Of a stretch of DNA of 62,446 nt, positions 1-7,610 are shown piece by piece (the stretch's first letter is position 1; each line of letters opens with the position of its first letter). A program made the translations under genes and the position numbers. Origin of the DNA: Hormoscilla sp. GUM202 (GTDB lineage Bacteria; Cyanobacteriota; Cyanobacteriia; Cyanobacteriales; Desertifilaceae); assembly GCA_005518205.2 (NCBI GenBank), contig RFFC02000019.1, positions 1-62,446 of the forward strand. Direction: 5' to 3'. The notes under the pieces are model-generated. The model had not been told where the DNA came from. It was given only the letters and a program-made list of their open reading frames with translations, and did not search any database.

Positions 1-1674
1 TCAGAGTTAGGCAACCTCAGCAATTTGCAAGTCCTCAACCTGAACGACAACTTGGACATTTACGGTACCATCCCCTCGGAGTTAGGCTCGCTCGGCAATT
101 TGCATGCGCTCGAACTGTCCGGCTATAGCGACGAGAACGGTTTATGGAGGAACGGAGACGAGAATCACCTGAGCGGTACCATCCCCTCAGAGTTAGGCTC
201 CCTCAGCAATTTGCAAGTCCTCAACCTGGAGCACAACGAGGACCTGAGCGGTACGCTCCCCTCGGAGTTAGGTTCGCTCGGCAATTTGCAAGTCCTCGAT
301 CTGGAGTGGAGCGACATGAGCGGTACGCTCCCCTCAGAGTTAGGCTCCCTCAGCAATTTGCAAGTCCTCGATCTGCGAGCGAGCGGCCTTCGCGGTACCA
401 TCCCCTCCGAATTAGGCTCGCTCGGCAATTTGCAAGTCCTCGACCTGGAAAAGAACTGGCGCATGAGCGGTACGATCCCCTCAGAGTTAGGCTCCCTCAG
501 CAACTTGCAAGTCCTCGACCTCACGCGCATGAGCGGTACGCTCCCCTCAGAGTTAGGCTCCCTCAGCAATTTGCAAGTCCTCGATCTGCACTATAGCTAC
601 TCCCTGAGCGGTACCATCCCCTCAGAGTTAGGCTCGCTCGGCAATTTGCAAGATCTCTACCTGTCCAGCGACTCCCTGAGCGGTACGCTCCCCTCAGAGT
701 TAGGCTCCCTCGGCAATTTGCAAGTCCTCTACCTGGAGAATAACCCCATGATGAGCGGTACGCTCCCCTCCGAGTTAGGCTCGCTCGGCAATTTGCAAGT
801 CCTCGACCTGACGTCCTTGAACCTGAGCGGTACGCTCCCCTCCGAGTTAGGCTCGCTCGGCAATTTGCAAGACCTCGAACTGCAATACAACTACCTGAGC
901 GGTACGATCCCCTCGGAGTTAGGCTCCCTCGGCAATTTGCAAGACCTCGAACTGCAATACAACTCCCTGAGCGGTACGATCCCCTCCGAGTTAGTTTCGC
1001 TCGGCAATTTGCAAGTCCTCGAGCTGCACAACAACTCCCTGAGCGGTACCGTCCCCTCCGAGTTAGTTGAGCTCGGCAGTTTGCAAGTCATCTCGATGGA
1101 CCGAGCGCTGAGCAGTACGATCTCATTCGATGACCTGAACATAGAGGACAAAGAATACGCGAGCTTAGGTCCCTTCGTCGCAGCGAATGCAGACTATCTC
1201 TTCATGGGCGACTCTCGTAACGATGGTTTCATGAGCTCGGGGGGAAACGATACCCTCTATGGCGGCTCTGGGGACGATCGCCTCTATGGCGAGAAGGGAG
1301 ACGATATCCTCTATGGCGGCTCTGGGGACGATCGCCTCTATGGCAGGGATGGAGACGATATCCTCTATGGCGGACCTGGTGACGATTACATAGAGGCGGG
1401 GGCGGGAAACGATAAGCTTTACGGAAACTCGGGTGCGGATACTTTTGGCGTCAGGGGTACGGATACCATCTACGACTTTGAGGATGGCATCGACAAAATC
1501 GAGCTGGACTTTTACATTGGGTCTAGGAAGGGTTTTGATAGCTTAGAAATTGTCAAGACGGGCAGTTCGACTTCCATTAAGGCTGAAGGCAAGGGGGGAA
1601 TGTATGTAGATTTAACTTTGCCGGGAGTTGAGCCTGGGTCGATCTCAGAGAGTGATTTTGTGAATCGCTTTTAG
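1..1674 (+). CDS. Secreted LRR-RTX repeat protein (5' end outside window)
   Basis: The reading frame is open to the first base, so the true start lies upstream; a TTG at 25 is only an internal codon. About 15 plant-type leucine-rich repeats (consensus GTIPSELGSLGNLQVLDL) fill residues 1-365. Nonapeptide RTX repeats (GGSGDDRLYG type) lie near residues 413-477, followed by an acidic C-terminal tail typical of type I secretion signals. RTX repeats bind calcium and fold outside the cell; LRRs usually bind protein or glycan partners, so an exported adhesin or recognition protein is likely. The LRR framework is almost identical at DNA level, synonymous sites included, while the segment between each LxL and the next GT varies in sequence and in length (4 to 19 residues). 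A hairpin at 1696-1740 follows the stop. The family call is firm; the ligand is unknown. Confidence 0.9.
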   Translation, partial: SELGNLSNLQVLNLNDNLDIYGTIPSELGSLGNLHALELSGYSDENGLWRNGDENHLSGTIPSELGSLSNLQVLNLEHNEDLSGTLPSELGSLGNLQVLDLEWSDMSGTLPSELGSLSNLQVLDLRASGLRGTIPSELGSLGNLQVLDLEKNWRMSGTIPSELGSLSNLQVLDLTRMSGTLPSELGSLSNLQVLDLHYSYSLSGTIPSELGSLGNLQDLYLSSDSLSGTLPSELGSLGNLQVLYLENNPMMSGTLPSELGSLGNLQVLDLTSLNLSGTLPSELGSLGNLQDLELQYNYLSGTIPSELGSLGNLQDLELQYNSLSGTIPSELVSLGNLQVLELHNNSLSGTVPSELVELGSLQVISMDRALSSTISFDDLNIEDKEYASLGPFVAANADYLFMGDSRNDGFMSSGGNDTLYGGSGDDRLYGEKGDDILYGGSGDDRLYGRDGDDILYGGPGDDYIEAGAGNDKLYGNSGADTFGVRGTDTIYDFEDGIDKIELDFYIGSRKGFDSLEIVKTGSSTSIKAEGKGGMYVDLTLPGVEPGSISESDFVNRF

Positions 1675-1695
1675 TCCTGATAAGGTTGGGTAACG

Positions 1696-1740
1696 TTCTC
1701 CCCGAGGTGTAGTGCGGGGTGGTGCTTGCCTCGGGGGGAA
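1696..1740 (+). terminator. Hairpin after the LRR-RTX gene
   Basis: A 12-bp stem (TTCTCCCCGAGG against CCTCGGGGGGAA, one G-T pair) with a 21-nt loop starts 22 bp after the stop codon and is followed by an AT-rich stretch. There is no uninterrupted T-run, so it may be a weak terminator or an RNA-stabilising hairpin. Confidence 0.45.
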
Positions 1741-1832
1741 TGTTAATATTAATTCTTGTTGGAGGGCTTGACAAAGGATAGGATAGGTCTAGGAGTTCTG
1801 TATGCGTTCCTGTTTGTTGGGGACGGGAATTA

Positions 1833-1961
1833 ATGGAAACTTCATTGTTTTTTGGTACTCCATACCAGTGCTCGACAACATTAGACGTGTTGGCAATTTT
1901 GTCGGGAGTCGATCCTGGGTTGATTGATAAGAATGATTTTCTTCCGACTACGCAAGTGTAA
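1833..1961 (+). pseudogene. Remnant of a second RTX protein (C-terminal secretion signal)
   Basis: A 42-codon frame from ATG 1833 encodes a piece (LDVLAILSGVDPGLI then DKNDFL) that matches the last residues of the large RTX protease at 23305-27672 (LATLLGIDSTLI then NPDDFIEF) and, more weakly, the tail of the upstream LRR-RTX protein. Only this C-terminal signal is left; no RTX nonapeptides precede it. I read it as the 3' stump of a deleted paralogue. A T-tailed hairpin follows at 1974-1996. Expression as a free 42-residue peptide cannot be excluded. Confidence 0.6.
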
Positions 1962-1973
1962 CGTTCTGTAATG

Positions 1974-1996
1974 TTCTCCCCCTCGGGGAGAATTTT
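1974..1996 (+). terminator. Intrinsic terminator
   Basis: A perfect 8-bp stem TTCTCCCC/GGGGAGAA with a 3-nt loop is followed directly by TTTT, 12 bp after the stop of the RTX remnant. Confidence 0.6.
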
Positions 1997-2256
1997 AGTG
2001 ATTGATTTGTGTCGGAGGGCGCTTACCTTGTCGTGTCGGGACTGGGATGGGGTGGGTGGGTGGTTTCTGTGGAGGTGACTGTTGGGGAGGGGAGGTGGGG
2101 TGTGTCCTGATGGGCATTCCCCACCCTGCCTTGGTCAGGAAGGTAGGTAGGGCAACTCCAATCTTACCATTCATAATACTATATGTAGTCTCGTAGGTCC
2201 GATATCAGAGTGCTAAGTATGTCCAAAAATCATCATAATCGGAATCTATTCGGGAC

Positions 2257-2325
2257 GAAAGACTAAAGTATTTACTACGAACCTGGAAAGACTAAAGTAT
2301 TTACTACGAACCTGGAAAGACTAAT
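2257..2325. repeat. 29-bp direct repeat, two copies plus a stub
   Basis: Identical 29-bp units begin at 2257 and 2286 (core GACTAAAGTATTTACTACGA), with a 3' stub from 2315. They lie just beyond the 3' end of cobH. The rest of 1997-2330 is G-rich spacer in which I see no supported gene. Confidence 0.8.
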
Positions 2326-2330
2326 AACTG

Positions 2331-2956
2331 TCAGATTTCGTTCTTTTTTGCTAAAGCATTCACAGCCGCAGCGGCGATCGCACTTCCTCCCCGTCGTCCA
2401 TGGAGGGTGATAAAAGGAACTCCTCGGCTATTAGCTGCCAGTTCGGCTTTCGATTCGGCGGCACCCACAAACCCAACGGGAAAGCCTAAAATTAGGGCAG
2501 GTTTGGCGATTCCGGAATCCAGCAGTTCCAGTAAGTGAAAAAGTACCGTTGGTGCATTGCCAATTGCAACTACAGCACCATACAAATGGGATTTCCAGAA
2601 TTCTATAGCTGCCGCCGATCGCGTATTTGGGACTTGTCGGGCCATTTCTGGCACTTCTGGATATTTGAGGGTGCAAATCACTTCATTATTCCCACTCAAC
2701 CGATCGCGGATAATCCCATTTGCTACCATTTGAGAATCACAAAGAATTGGCGCACCCTTGGTTAATGCAGCGCGTCCCGCTGCGACTGCATCGGATGAAG
2801 CAGCTAAATCTTCTATAATCTGTCATGCCGCAGGCGTGAATCAGCCTTACTGCCACGAGGGCTAAATCTTCAGATAATCCTTCTAGTTTCGCTTCCTCTC
2901 GAATCATCGCAAAGGATTTGCGGTAAATTTCATCGCCATTGCGAATAATCAATCAT
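2331..2956 (-). pseudogene. cobH: Precorrin-8X methylmutase, broken by two frameshifts
   Basis: CobH/CbiC moves a methyl group from C11 to C12 of the corrin ring to give hydrogenobyrinate (or its cobalt form). The C-terminal two thirds is intact and typical (NEVICTL, NTRSAAAIEFW, AIGNAPT, GFPVGFVGAAESK, TLHGRRGGS). The N-terminal part (EIYRKSFAMIREEA and RLIHACGMTD) lies in another frame. Each break is explained by loss of two bases: at about 2822-2826 (after GMTD, where IIEDLAAS should follow) and at about 2943-2948 (ATG 2954-2956 reads MIDY and then must shift into IRNGDE). Both deletions sit in AT-alternating sequence. It is divergent from cobL. Either the gene is dead or there are two sequencing errors; with cobL and cobA-hemD intact nearby, an intact cobH copy may exist elsewhere. 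Confidence 0.85.
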
Positions 2957-2995
2957 GGGAGAATGGAGAATGGAGAATTGGGAATTGAGATAAAG

Positions 2996-4285
2996 ATGCG
3001 CAAGTGGCTGTCAATTGTGGGCATCGGCGAAGATGGACTGCTGGGGGTTAACCCGGTGGGGCGATCGCTGATTGACCAAGCAGAGGTCTTAGTCGGTGGA
3101 GAACGTCACTTAGCCATGCTACCAGAAGATTCACGGGAAAAACTTTTCTGGACTTCTCCTATTGCAAATTCGGTGCAGGAAATCATCCGTCGTCGCGGGC
3201 AAGCTGTCTGCGTTCTGGCCAGTGGCGATCCGATGTGCTATGGTATTGGAGTTACCCTCACCCGCCGGATCGCGATCGCCGAAATCACGATCGTACCATC
3301 TCCCTCAACCTTCAGTCTAGCCTGTAGTCGTTTGGGTTGGTCCTTAACGGATGTGGAAACCTTGAGTTTGTGCGGTCGCGACCCGGCTTTATTGAATGGG
3401 GTACTTTATCCAGGGGCGAGATTATTACTATTGAGTGCCGACGTCCGGACCCCTGCAACAGTGGCTAAACTCTTGACTTCCAAAGGATTTGGCGATAGTA
3501 AAATGGTGGTTTTAGAACGGATGGGCGGCCCCAAGGAACGATCGATCTCCGGCATTGCTTCTTCCTGGAATGCCACGGATATAGCTGATTTGAATGCGAT
3601 CGCGCTTACTTGCATCCCCTGTAATCCCTTAATCCCCGCATCTCGCGTTCCCGGACTCCCCGATACTGCTTACCACCATGACGGACAGTTGACAAAACGG
3701 GAAGTTCGTGCCATGACTCTGTCGGCCCTGGCACCCTCCCCAGGACAACTTTTATGGGATGTGGGGGCGGGTTGCGGTTCCATTGGGATTGAATGGATGC
3801 GGTGCGATCGCCGCTGTCAAGCTATGGCGATCGAACGGCATCCCACGCGCTTACAATATATAGCAGATAATGCGATCGCCCTCGGAACGCCGAATCTGAA
3901 AATCATCCCAGGATCTGCCCCAGAGGCGTTAACAGATTTACCTCAACCAGATGCTATTTTCATCGGCGGAGGATTAACTGTTCCAGGGTTATTGGAAATC
4001 TGTTGGCAGGCCCTGCCTGTGGGAGGCAGGTTGGTAGCCAATGCTGTCACGGTAGAAGGGGAACAAAAACTGTTTGAGTACCAAGGTAAATGGGGCGGTA
4101 CCTTGATACGAATTGCGATCCAGCGGGCCGAACCGGTGGGGAAATTCAGGGGTTGGAAGGCAATGGCCCCGGTAACCCAGTGGGTCGTGGGGCTTGTCTC
4201 GCCTGCCCGGGGGAGAAACGTCGGGCGGGCGAGACGCCTGCCCGGGGAGGAAACGTCGGGCGGGCGTCTCGCCTGCCCGTTTTAA
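2996..4285 (+). CDS. cobL: Precorrin-6Y C5,15-methyltransferase (decarboxylating), CbiE-CbiT fusion
   Basis: The protein methylates C5 and C15 of precorrin-6Y and decarboxylates the C12 acetate, giving precorrin-8X, the CobH substrate. The start chosen is ATG 2996 (MRKWLSIVGIGEDG), where family homology begins; an in-frame ATG at 2939 would only add spacer-encoded residues. The CbiE tetrapyrrole methylase half covers about residues 1-200 (GIGEDGLLGV, VLASGDPMCYGIG). The CbiT half follows at about 220-395, with a SAM-binding glycine motif DVGAGCGSIGIEW. The last ~30 codons (from about 4190) run into a GC-rich palindromic repeat and are not family sequence, so the original stop has probably been lost. 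Confidence 0.9.
   Translation: MRKWLSIVGIGEDGLLGVNPVGRSLIDQAEVLVGGERHLAMLPEDSREKLFWTSPIANSVQEIIRRRGQAVCVLASGDPMCYGIGVTLTRRIAIAEITIVPSPSTFSLACSRLGWSLTDVETLSLCGRDPALLNGVLYPGARLLLLSADVRTPATVAKLLTSKGFGDSKMVVLERMGGPKERSISGIASSWNATDIADLNAIALTCIPCNPLIPASRVPGLPDTAYHHDGQLTKREVRAMTLSALAPSPGQLLWDVGAGCGSIGIEWMRCDRRCQAMAIERHPTRLQYIADNAIALGTPNLKIIPGSAPEALTDLPQPDAIFIGGGLTVPGLLEICWQALPVGGRLVANAVTVEGEQKLFEYQGKWGGTLIRIAIQRAEPVGKFRGWKAMAPVTQWVVGLVSPARGRNVGRARRLPGEETSGGRLACPF
4191..4282. repeat. GC-rich REP-like palindrome array overlapping the cobL 3' end
   Basis: Alternating copies of CTCGCCTGCCCG and its complement CGGGCAGGCGAG, spaced by GGAAACGTCGGGCGGGCG, form nested hairpins. They encode the atypical C-terminus of the cobL frame and end in CCCGTTTT, so the array may also serve as terminator. 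Confidence 0.75.
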
Positions 4286-4857
4286 TCATTCCTCGATCGA
4301 TCCTGACATTGAACGGGCAATATTGCCCAATCATACCAGGTATCTCTGCTACCAATTCCATTGTGCCGTCGAGATGTTACACCCAACCTGTTGCTTCCAC
4401 AATGGGGTACATCTCACTTTTGCGGCGGCGATCTGCACCGGTAGCTCAGAAACCAGGTTTCTCAATTTTGAATTGAGATGCTCCTGTGTACTACACCGGT
4501 AGCCCAGAAACCAAGTTTGGACAAGAAACCTGGTTTCTTAATTCTGGCATTGAGATGCGCCACCCTCGCAATGGGACGGGTTGCTGGTCGAGAGATGATT
4601 TCATCTCTCGACCAGCAATGCTTTACCTACAAAAGATTGAATGGGTGGGGGATAAAAGATTGAATGGGTGGGGGATACTGTCGAAATGAGTCCGGCTGAA
4701 TGTGAGGGAAGGAGAATGGGCTGAAATTATTACTGGGTAAGGGTTTCAGCAGGTATGTGCCCCTGGTTTCGGAAAATATTGCTCCGAAGAAGTCAGGAAG
4801 GGGAGGGAAGGAGCGTCTGTCGTGTATAGTCTGTTGTCGAGAAAATGGGCTGAATTC
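4286..4857. other. Spacer with several repeat types, no gene seen
   Basis: It holds two copies of an AGAAACCAGGTTTCT-type palindrome (about 4449 and 4527), a 38-bp palindrome at 4581-4618, a direct repeat built on AAAGATTGAATGGGTGGGGG at about 4632-4676, and at about 4717-4850 one copy of a ~110-bp sequence whose second copy (4850-5150) carries a MITE. The short open frames here use repeat sequence and have no convincing start or family match. Confidence 0.6.
4581..4618. repeat. Perfect 18-bp inverted repeat with 2-nt centre
   Basis: The arms (starting TTGCTGGTCGAGAGATGA) are exact complements separated by TT. No T-run follows, so it is not an obvious terminator; a cruciform or protein-binding site is possible. 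Confidence 0.85.
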
Positions 4858-4866
4858 CTTACTGGG

Positions 4867-5056
4867 GGGTGTGGTCAAAAGTAGTTGATAGCTGGGTGCC
4901 AGCTCCCCGGGCAACGAACCGGACGCTGCCCGATGCATGTACTCTAGCCCCTGCACGCTCTAGGCAGACACAGACATCCGAGGGGGTGGTCTAACCTACA
5001 GGGGTATCCGACAGCTGGGAGGGCCCATAAACGATCAACGGGTTTTGACCACACCC
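4867..5056. mobile_element. MITE family M1 with 9-bp target duplication
   Basis: A 190-bp non-coding element has 14-bp terminal inverted repeats GGGTGTGGTCAAAA / TTTTGACCACACCC and is flanked on both sides by CTTACTGGG (4858-4866 and 5057-5065). The homologous sequence near 4717-4750 reads straight through (ATTACTGGGTAAGGGTTTC), giving an empty-site comparison. No open frame is long enough for a transposase, so it would need one in trans. Related copies or ends lie at 15688-15823, 15972-15986, 16435-16605 and 34834-34898. Confidence 0.8.
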
Positions 5057-5239
5057 CTTACTGGGTAAAGATTTCAGCAAGTTGTCACCCCAGATAGGAA
5101 AAAAATTTTCAGCAATGGGAGAGAAAGACCGTCTGTTGTGTATGTGGTAAGCACGAAGAAACCCGTAGCCCCAAGCCAAACCCACAGTTGGGTAAAGAGT
5201 TGTTGACTTGACAATTTAATGTTTATATAGAGAAGTATA

Positions 5240-5527
5240 ATGAGGGGTCTAGCAAGTGTGAGAGGGAAAGACTTTCGGGACAGGGCCTGGACAGAGAGTG
5301 GCCAGCCCGAGATAGTCTCTCAGTTTTGGCAGGAATGGCTGGAACATGAAAACAAGCTTTATCGCTGCTGTCTCAAGTTGATGAACTTTAACCCAACGGA
5401 GGCCGAAGATGCTCTGAGTCGGGCCCGGATCAAGGCTTGGGGAAAGGTGCAAAAGTTAGGGGAAAAAATCATCAATTTCAAAGCCTGGCTGATGGAAGTG
5501 ACTCGCAACGTCTGCATTGATAGGTAG
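5240..5527 (+). pseudogene. Truncated sigma-70 family factor (region 2 only)
   Basis: A 95-residue frame resembles the start of cyanobacterial group 3/ECF-like sigma factors: QFWQEWLEHENKLYRCCLKL, then NPTEAEDALSRARIKAW, then NFKAWLMEVTRNVCIDR. That covers region 2 (core-binding and -10 recognition). It stops at TAG 5525 where the family continues into the linker and region 4 (DNA -35 binding). The next ~190 bp keep only scrambled frames, and an IS1-family element begins at 5721. The fragment is probably non-functional; a region-2-only protein that competes for core polymerase is a less likely alternative. Confidence 0.65.
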
Positions 5528-5720
5528 TGGGTCACAAGTAGTGATGTTAGCACAAGAAAGCTCAGACGGAGATCGCAATAGTGGCATCCAACGGCAAGTC
5601 AAATAACGATATTTCAGGCATTTCAGCTCCCAGCCGAAAAATTGAAAATGCCACATCCCCACACCTATTGGGACAGACTAGCCATCACATCACTACATGT
5701 TTATCACTACCAATCCTTTC

Positions 5721-6667
5721 GGTAGTGATAAATATGTAGTGATATAACATTTTATCCCTCTATTAATCCTTGCTTTTCAAAGGGATAATATAACATTTTT
5801 CATTACCATTGATAAGTTTAATTTATCAAAAATATCAGAGATAATCATGTATAATTAGTTGTCACAATGCTATATTGTTATTGGTAAAAACAATGTCTAA
5901 ATTTATGAACACATCATCAGATTTATGCTTGCGACCTTCTTGTCCCCACTGTCAAAGTGAGCGAACAGTAAAAAACGGTAGTACTCATAACAAAAAGCAA
6001 AAACATAAGTGTAAAGACTGTGGCAGGCAATTTGTTGAAAACCCTACCAATAAAACGATATCATCAGAAACAAAAAAGAAAATAGATGGCCTTTTACTTG
6101 AGAGAATTTCTTTAGCTGGAATTGCACGTCAAGTTGGAGTTTCCAAAACTTTGCTCCAAGATTATGTTAATAAAAAATATGCGGAAACTCCGCGTGAGAT
6201 AAAGGTTTTAGACAAGCCAAAAGGGAAAATGACTATTGAATGTGATGAAATGTGGTCTTTTGTGGAGAATAAAGAAAATAAGCAATGGATTTGGTTAGCG
6301 TTAGATACAAAAACTAGAGAAATAGTTGGAGTTTATGTGGGCGCTCGCAGTCGGGAATCGGCAAAAAAATTGTGGAAATCTTTACCTCCTGTTTATCGGC
6401 GCAGTTTTTTACACATATTTTTGGGAAGCTTATAACACAGTAATCCCCAAAAAACGTCATAAACCAGTAGGTAAAGAAACTGGAAAAACTAATCATATTG
6501 AAAGGCTAAACAACACATTAAGACAAAGAATTAGTCGTTTGGTTCGTAAAACATTATCATTCTCCAAGAAACTAGAAAATCACATCGGAGCTATTTGGTA
6601 TTTTGTACATTATTACAACAAATGTTTATCGGGATAGATAATGCATCACTACATATTTATCACCACC
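5721..6667 (+). mobile_element. IS1-family insertion sequence, copy 1
   Basis: The 947-bp element is bounded by inverted repeats GGTAGTGATAAATATGTAGT (left) and the complement of GGTGGTGATAAATATGTAGT (right). It is nearly identical in sequence and exactly equal in length to the copy at 38039-38985. No direct target duplication is seen here. Instead a further inverted copy of the terminal repeat lies just to the left (5687-5711), separated by 9 bp, which suggests insertion next to an older IS end. Confidence 0.9.
5875..6637 (+). pseudogene. IS1-family transposase, frameshifted and lacking a catalytic Asp
   Basis: The N-terminus has a zinc-ribbon (CPHCQSERTVKNGS, CKDCGRQF) and an HTH (LAGIARQVGVSKTLLQ). 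The DDE domain begins with the first Asp in CDEMWSFVENKENKQW. At about 6395-6410 the frame shifts by +1: frame 1 ends at 6435 and the rest continues in frame 2 (6326-6637). In the second part the normal TDFWEAY motif reads TYFWEAY, so the second catalytic Asp is Tyr; the Glu motif HIERLNNTLRQR is kept. A short deletion after PPVYR explains the shift. Loss of one T from the T6 run (6406-6411 region) by transcript slippage would join the frames but could not restore the Asp. Confidence 0.85.
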
Positions 6668-6710
6668 CCAATATTTTCATCCCATTTATTCCCAACTCAA
6701 CAGTCTATTT

Positions 6711-6915
6711 GTCTCTTTGCCTCCTGGCCCGGCGGGGGTTCAAATTTTGTCTCTTTGCCTCCTAGCCCGGCGGGGGTTCAAACCCCGCCTAATAGCTAAA
6801 GTCGGTTGAAAACCGACTACATATTTTGTCTCTTTGCCTCCTGGCCCGGCGGGGGTTCAAACCCCCGCCTAATAGCTAAAGTCGGTTGAAAACCGACTAC
6901 ATATTTTGTCTCTTA
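6711..6915. repeat. 80-bp tandem repeat, about 2.5 copies
   Basis: Units start at 6711 (partial), 6749 and 6828. Each full unit contains two palindromes, GGCGGGGGTTCAAACCCCCGCC-like and AGTCGGTTGAAAACCGACT, so the array can fold into paired hairpins. It fills most of the gap between IS1 copy 1 and the phosphatase remnant. Confidence 0.8.
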
Positions 6916-6959
6916 TTCTCATGGTTCGCCTCTATTCTTATCGCGTAACTATCAATATA

Positions 6960-7414
6960 TTAATGACCGGGTACAGATCGCAGGTTTTCCTCCAGATAGC
7001 TGCGGTCTGCCAATGCATGCATCAGAGGACCGTGAACTCCTAACTCCACTACGCTGACTCCCCCAACTGGCATGGCGATGCGATCGCGGAAGCGTCCCAC
7101 ATCAATTCCCAATAGGTTACATAGAATTATTCTAATAGTTGCTTTGTGGGAGACTACCAAAACATTCCCTATCTGATAATTCTCGCCGATCTCGTGAATC
7201 ACTGCTTCGGAACGACGGGCGATGTCTACTCCTCTTTCCCCCCTGTCGGTGCATTCCAACCCGGATCCGTTAACCAGCGGACGTAGTCATCGTGGAAATC
7301 TCTATTTACCGTTTCTGGTAACTGACCTTCCCACTTCCCATAGGCTATCTCTTTTAAGCCATCCCGCAGTTGCATTTCCAGTCCCACTGGCTTAAAACTG
7401 CATTGCCCAATCGA
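6960..7414 (-). pseudogene. Histidine phosphatase (phosphoglycerate-mutase-like), truncated and frameshifted
   Basis: The C-terminal 99 codons are open (GENYQIGNVLVVSHKATIRI contains the second catalytic His of this fold). The preceding part (GLKEIAYGKWEGQLPETVNR, then WLTDPGWNAPTG) is in another frame; one G lost from a G6 run at about 7243-7248 explains the break. The N-terminal RHG motif that carries the phosphorylated His is missing, because the homology fades near 7414 before reaching it. It is therefore a remnant. Homologues are often annotated as broad-specificity or alpha-ribazole-like phosphatases; the location between cob genes makes the latter tempting, but nothing here proves it. 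Confidence 0.75.
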
Positions 7415-7448
7415 CTGATGCCATCACATCATCATGAGCGCTATCTTG

Positions 7449-7485
7449 AGACTCCCCCGTTAACTGATGTATAACGGGGGAGTCT
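7449..7485. terminator. Strong hairpin upstream of the cobalt operon
   Basis: A perfect 14-bp stem AGACTCCCCCGTTA / TAACGGGGGAGTCT with a 9-nt loop lies between the phosphatase remnant and the next gene. The following sequence (TGGTTT) is only weakly T-rich. Confidence 0.5.
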
Positions 7486-7610
7486 TGGTTTACATGGGTT
7501 CTAGGGCAGTTTGTTACGATCTACCGCCAACTAAATGCCCCCTCTGGGCATTGTCAAGCTGGATTAAAACCTGTAAGCTATTGTTTGTAGGCATAGCAGG
7601 TAGGCACTGG

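Noticed and set aside
144-1151. Overlapping frames in the LRR gene on both strands
   Set aside because: They follow the repeat period of the LRR DNA and have no independent start signals.
2002-2196. 64-codon frame in G-rich spacer
   Set aside because: Low-complexity Gly/Cys/Trp composition, no family match.
4478-4689. Short overlapping frames around 4.5 kb
   Set aside because: Encoded by palindromic AGAAACC repeats and a direct repeat; no ribosome site or conservation signal.
6326-6637. Separate 103-codon gene in IS1 copy 1 (and its twin at 38069-38380)
   Set aside because: It is the out-of-frame second half of the transposase; the first ~25 codons are chance.
5875-6637. Normal programmed -1 frameshifting in the IS1 transposase
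   Set aside because: The shift needed is +1 (or -2) and the missing PPVYR-QC residues point to a deletion; the catalytic Asp is also lost.
7490-7610. Cobalamin or NiCo riboswitch upstream of the cobalt operon
   Set aside because: I could not find the B12-box pattern or other conserved riboswitch elements in this leader.
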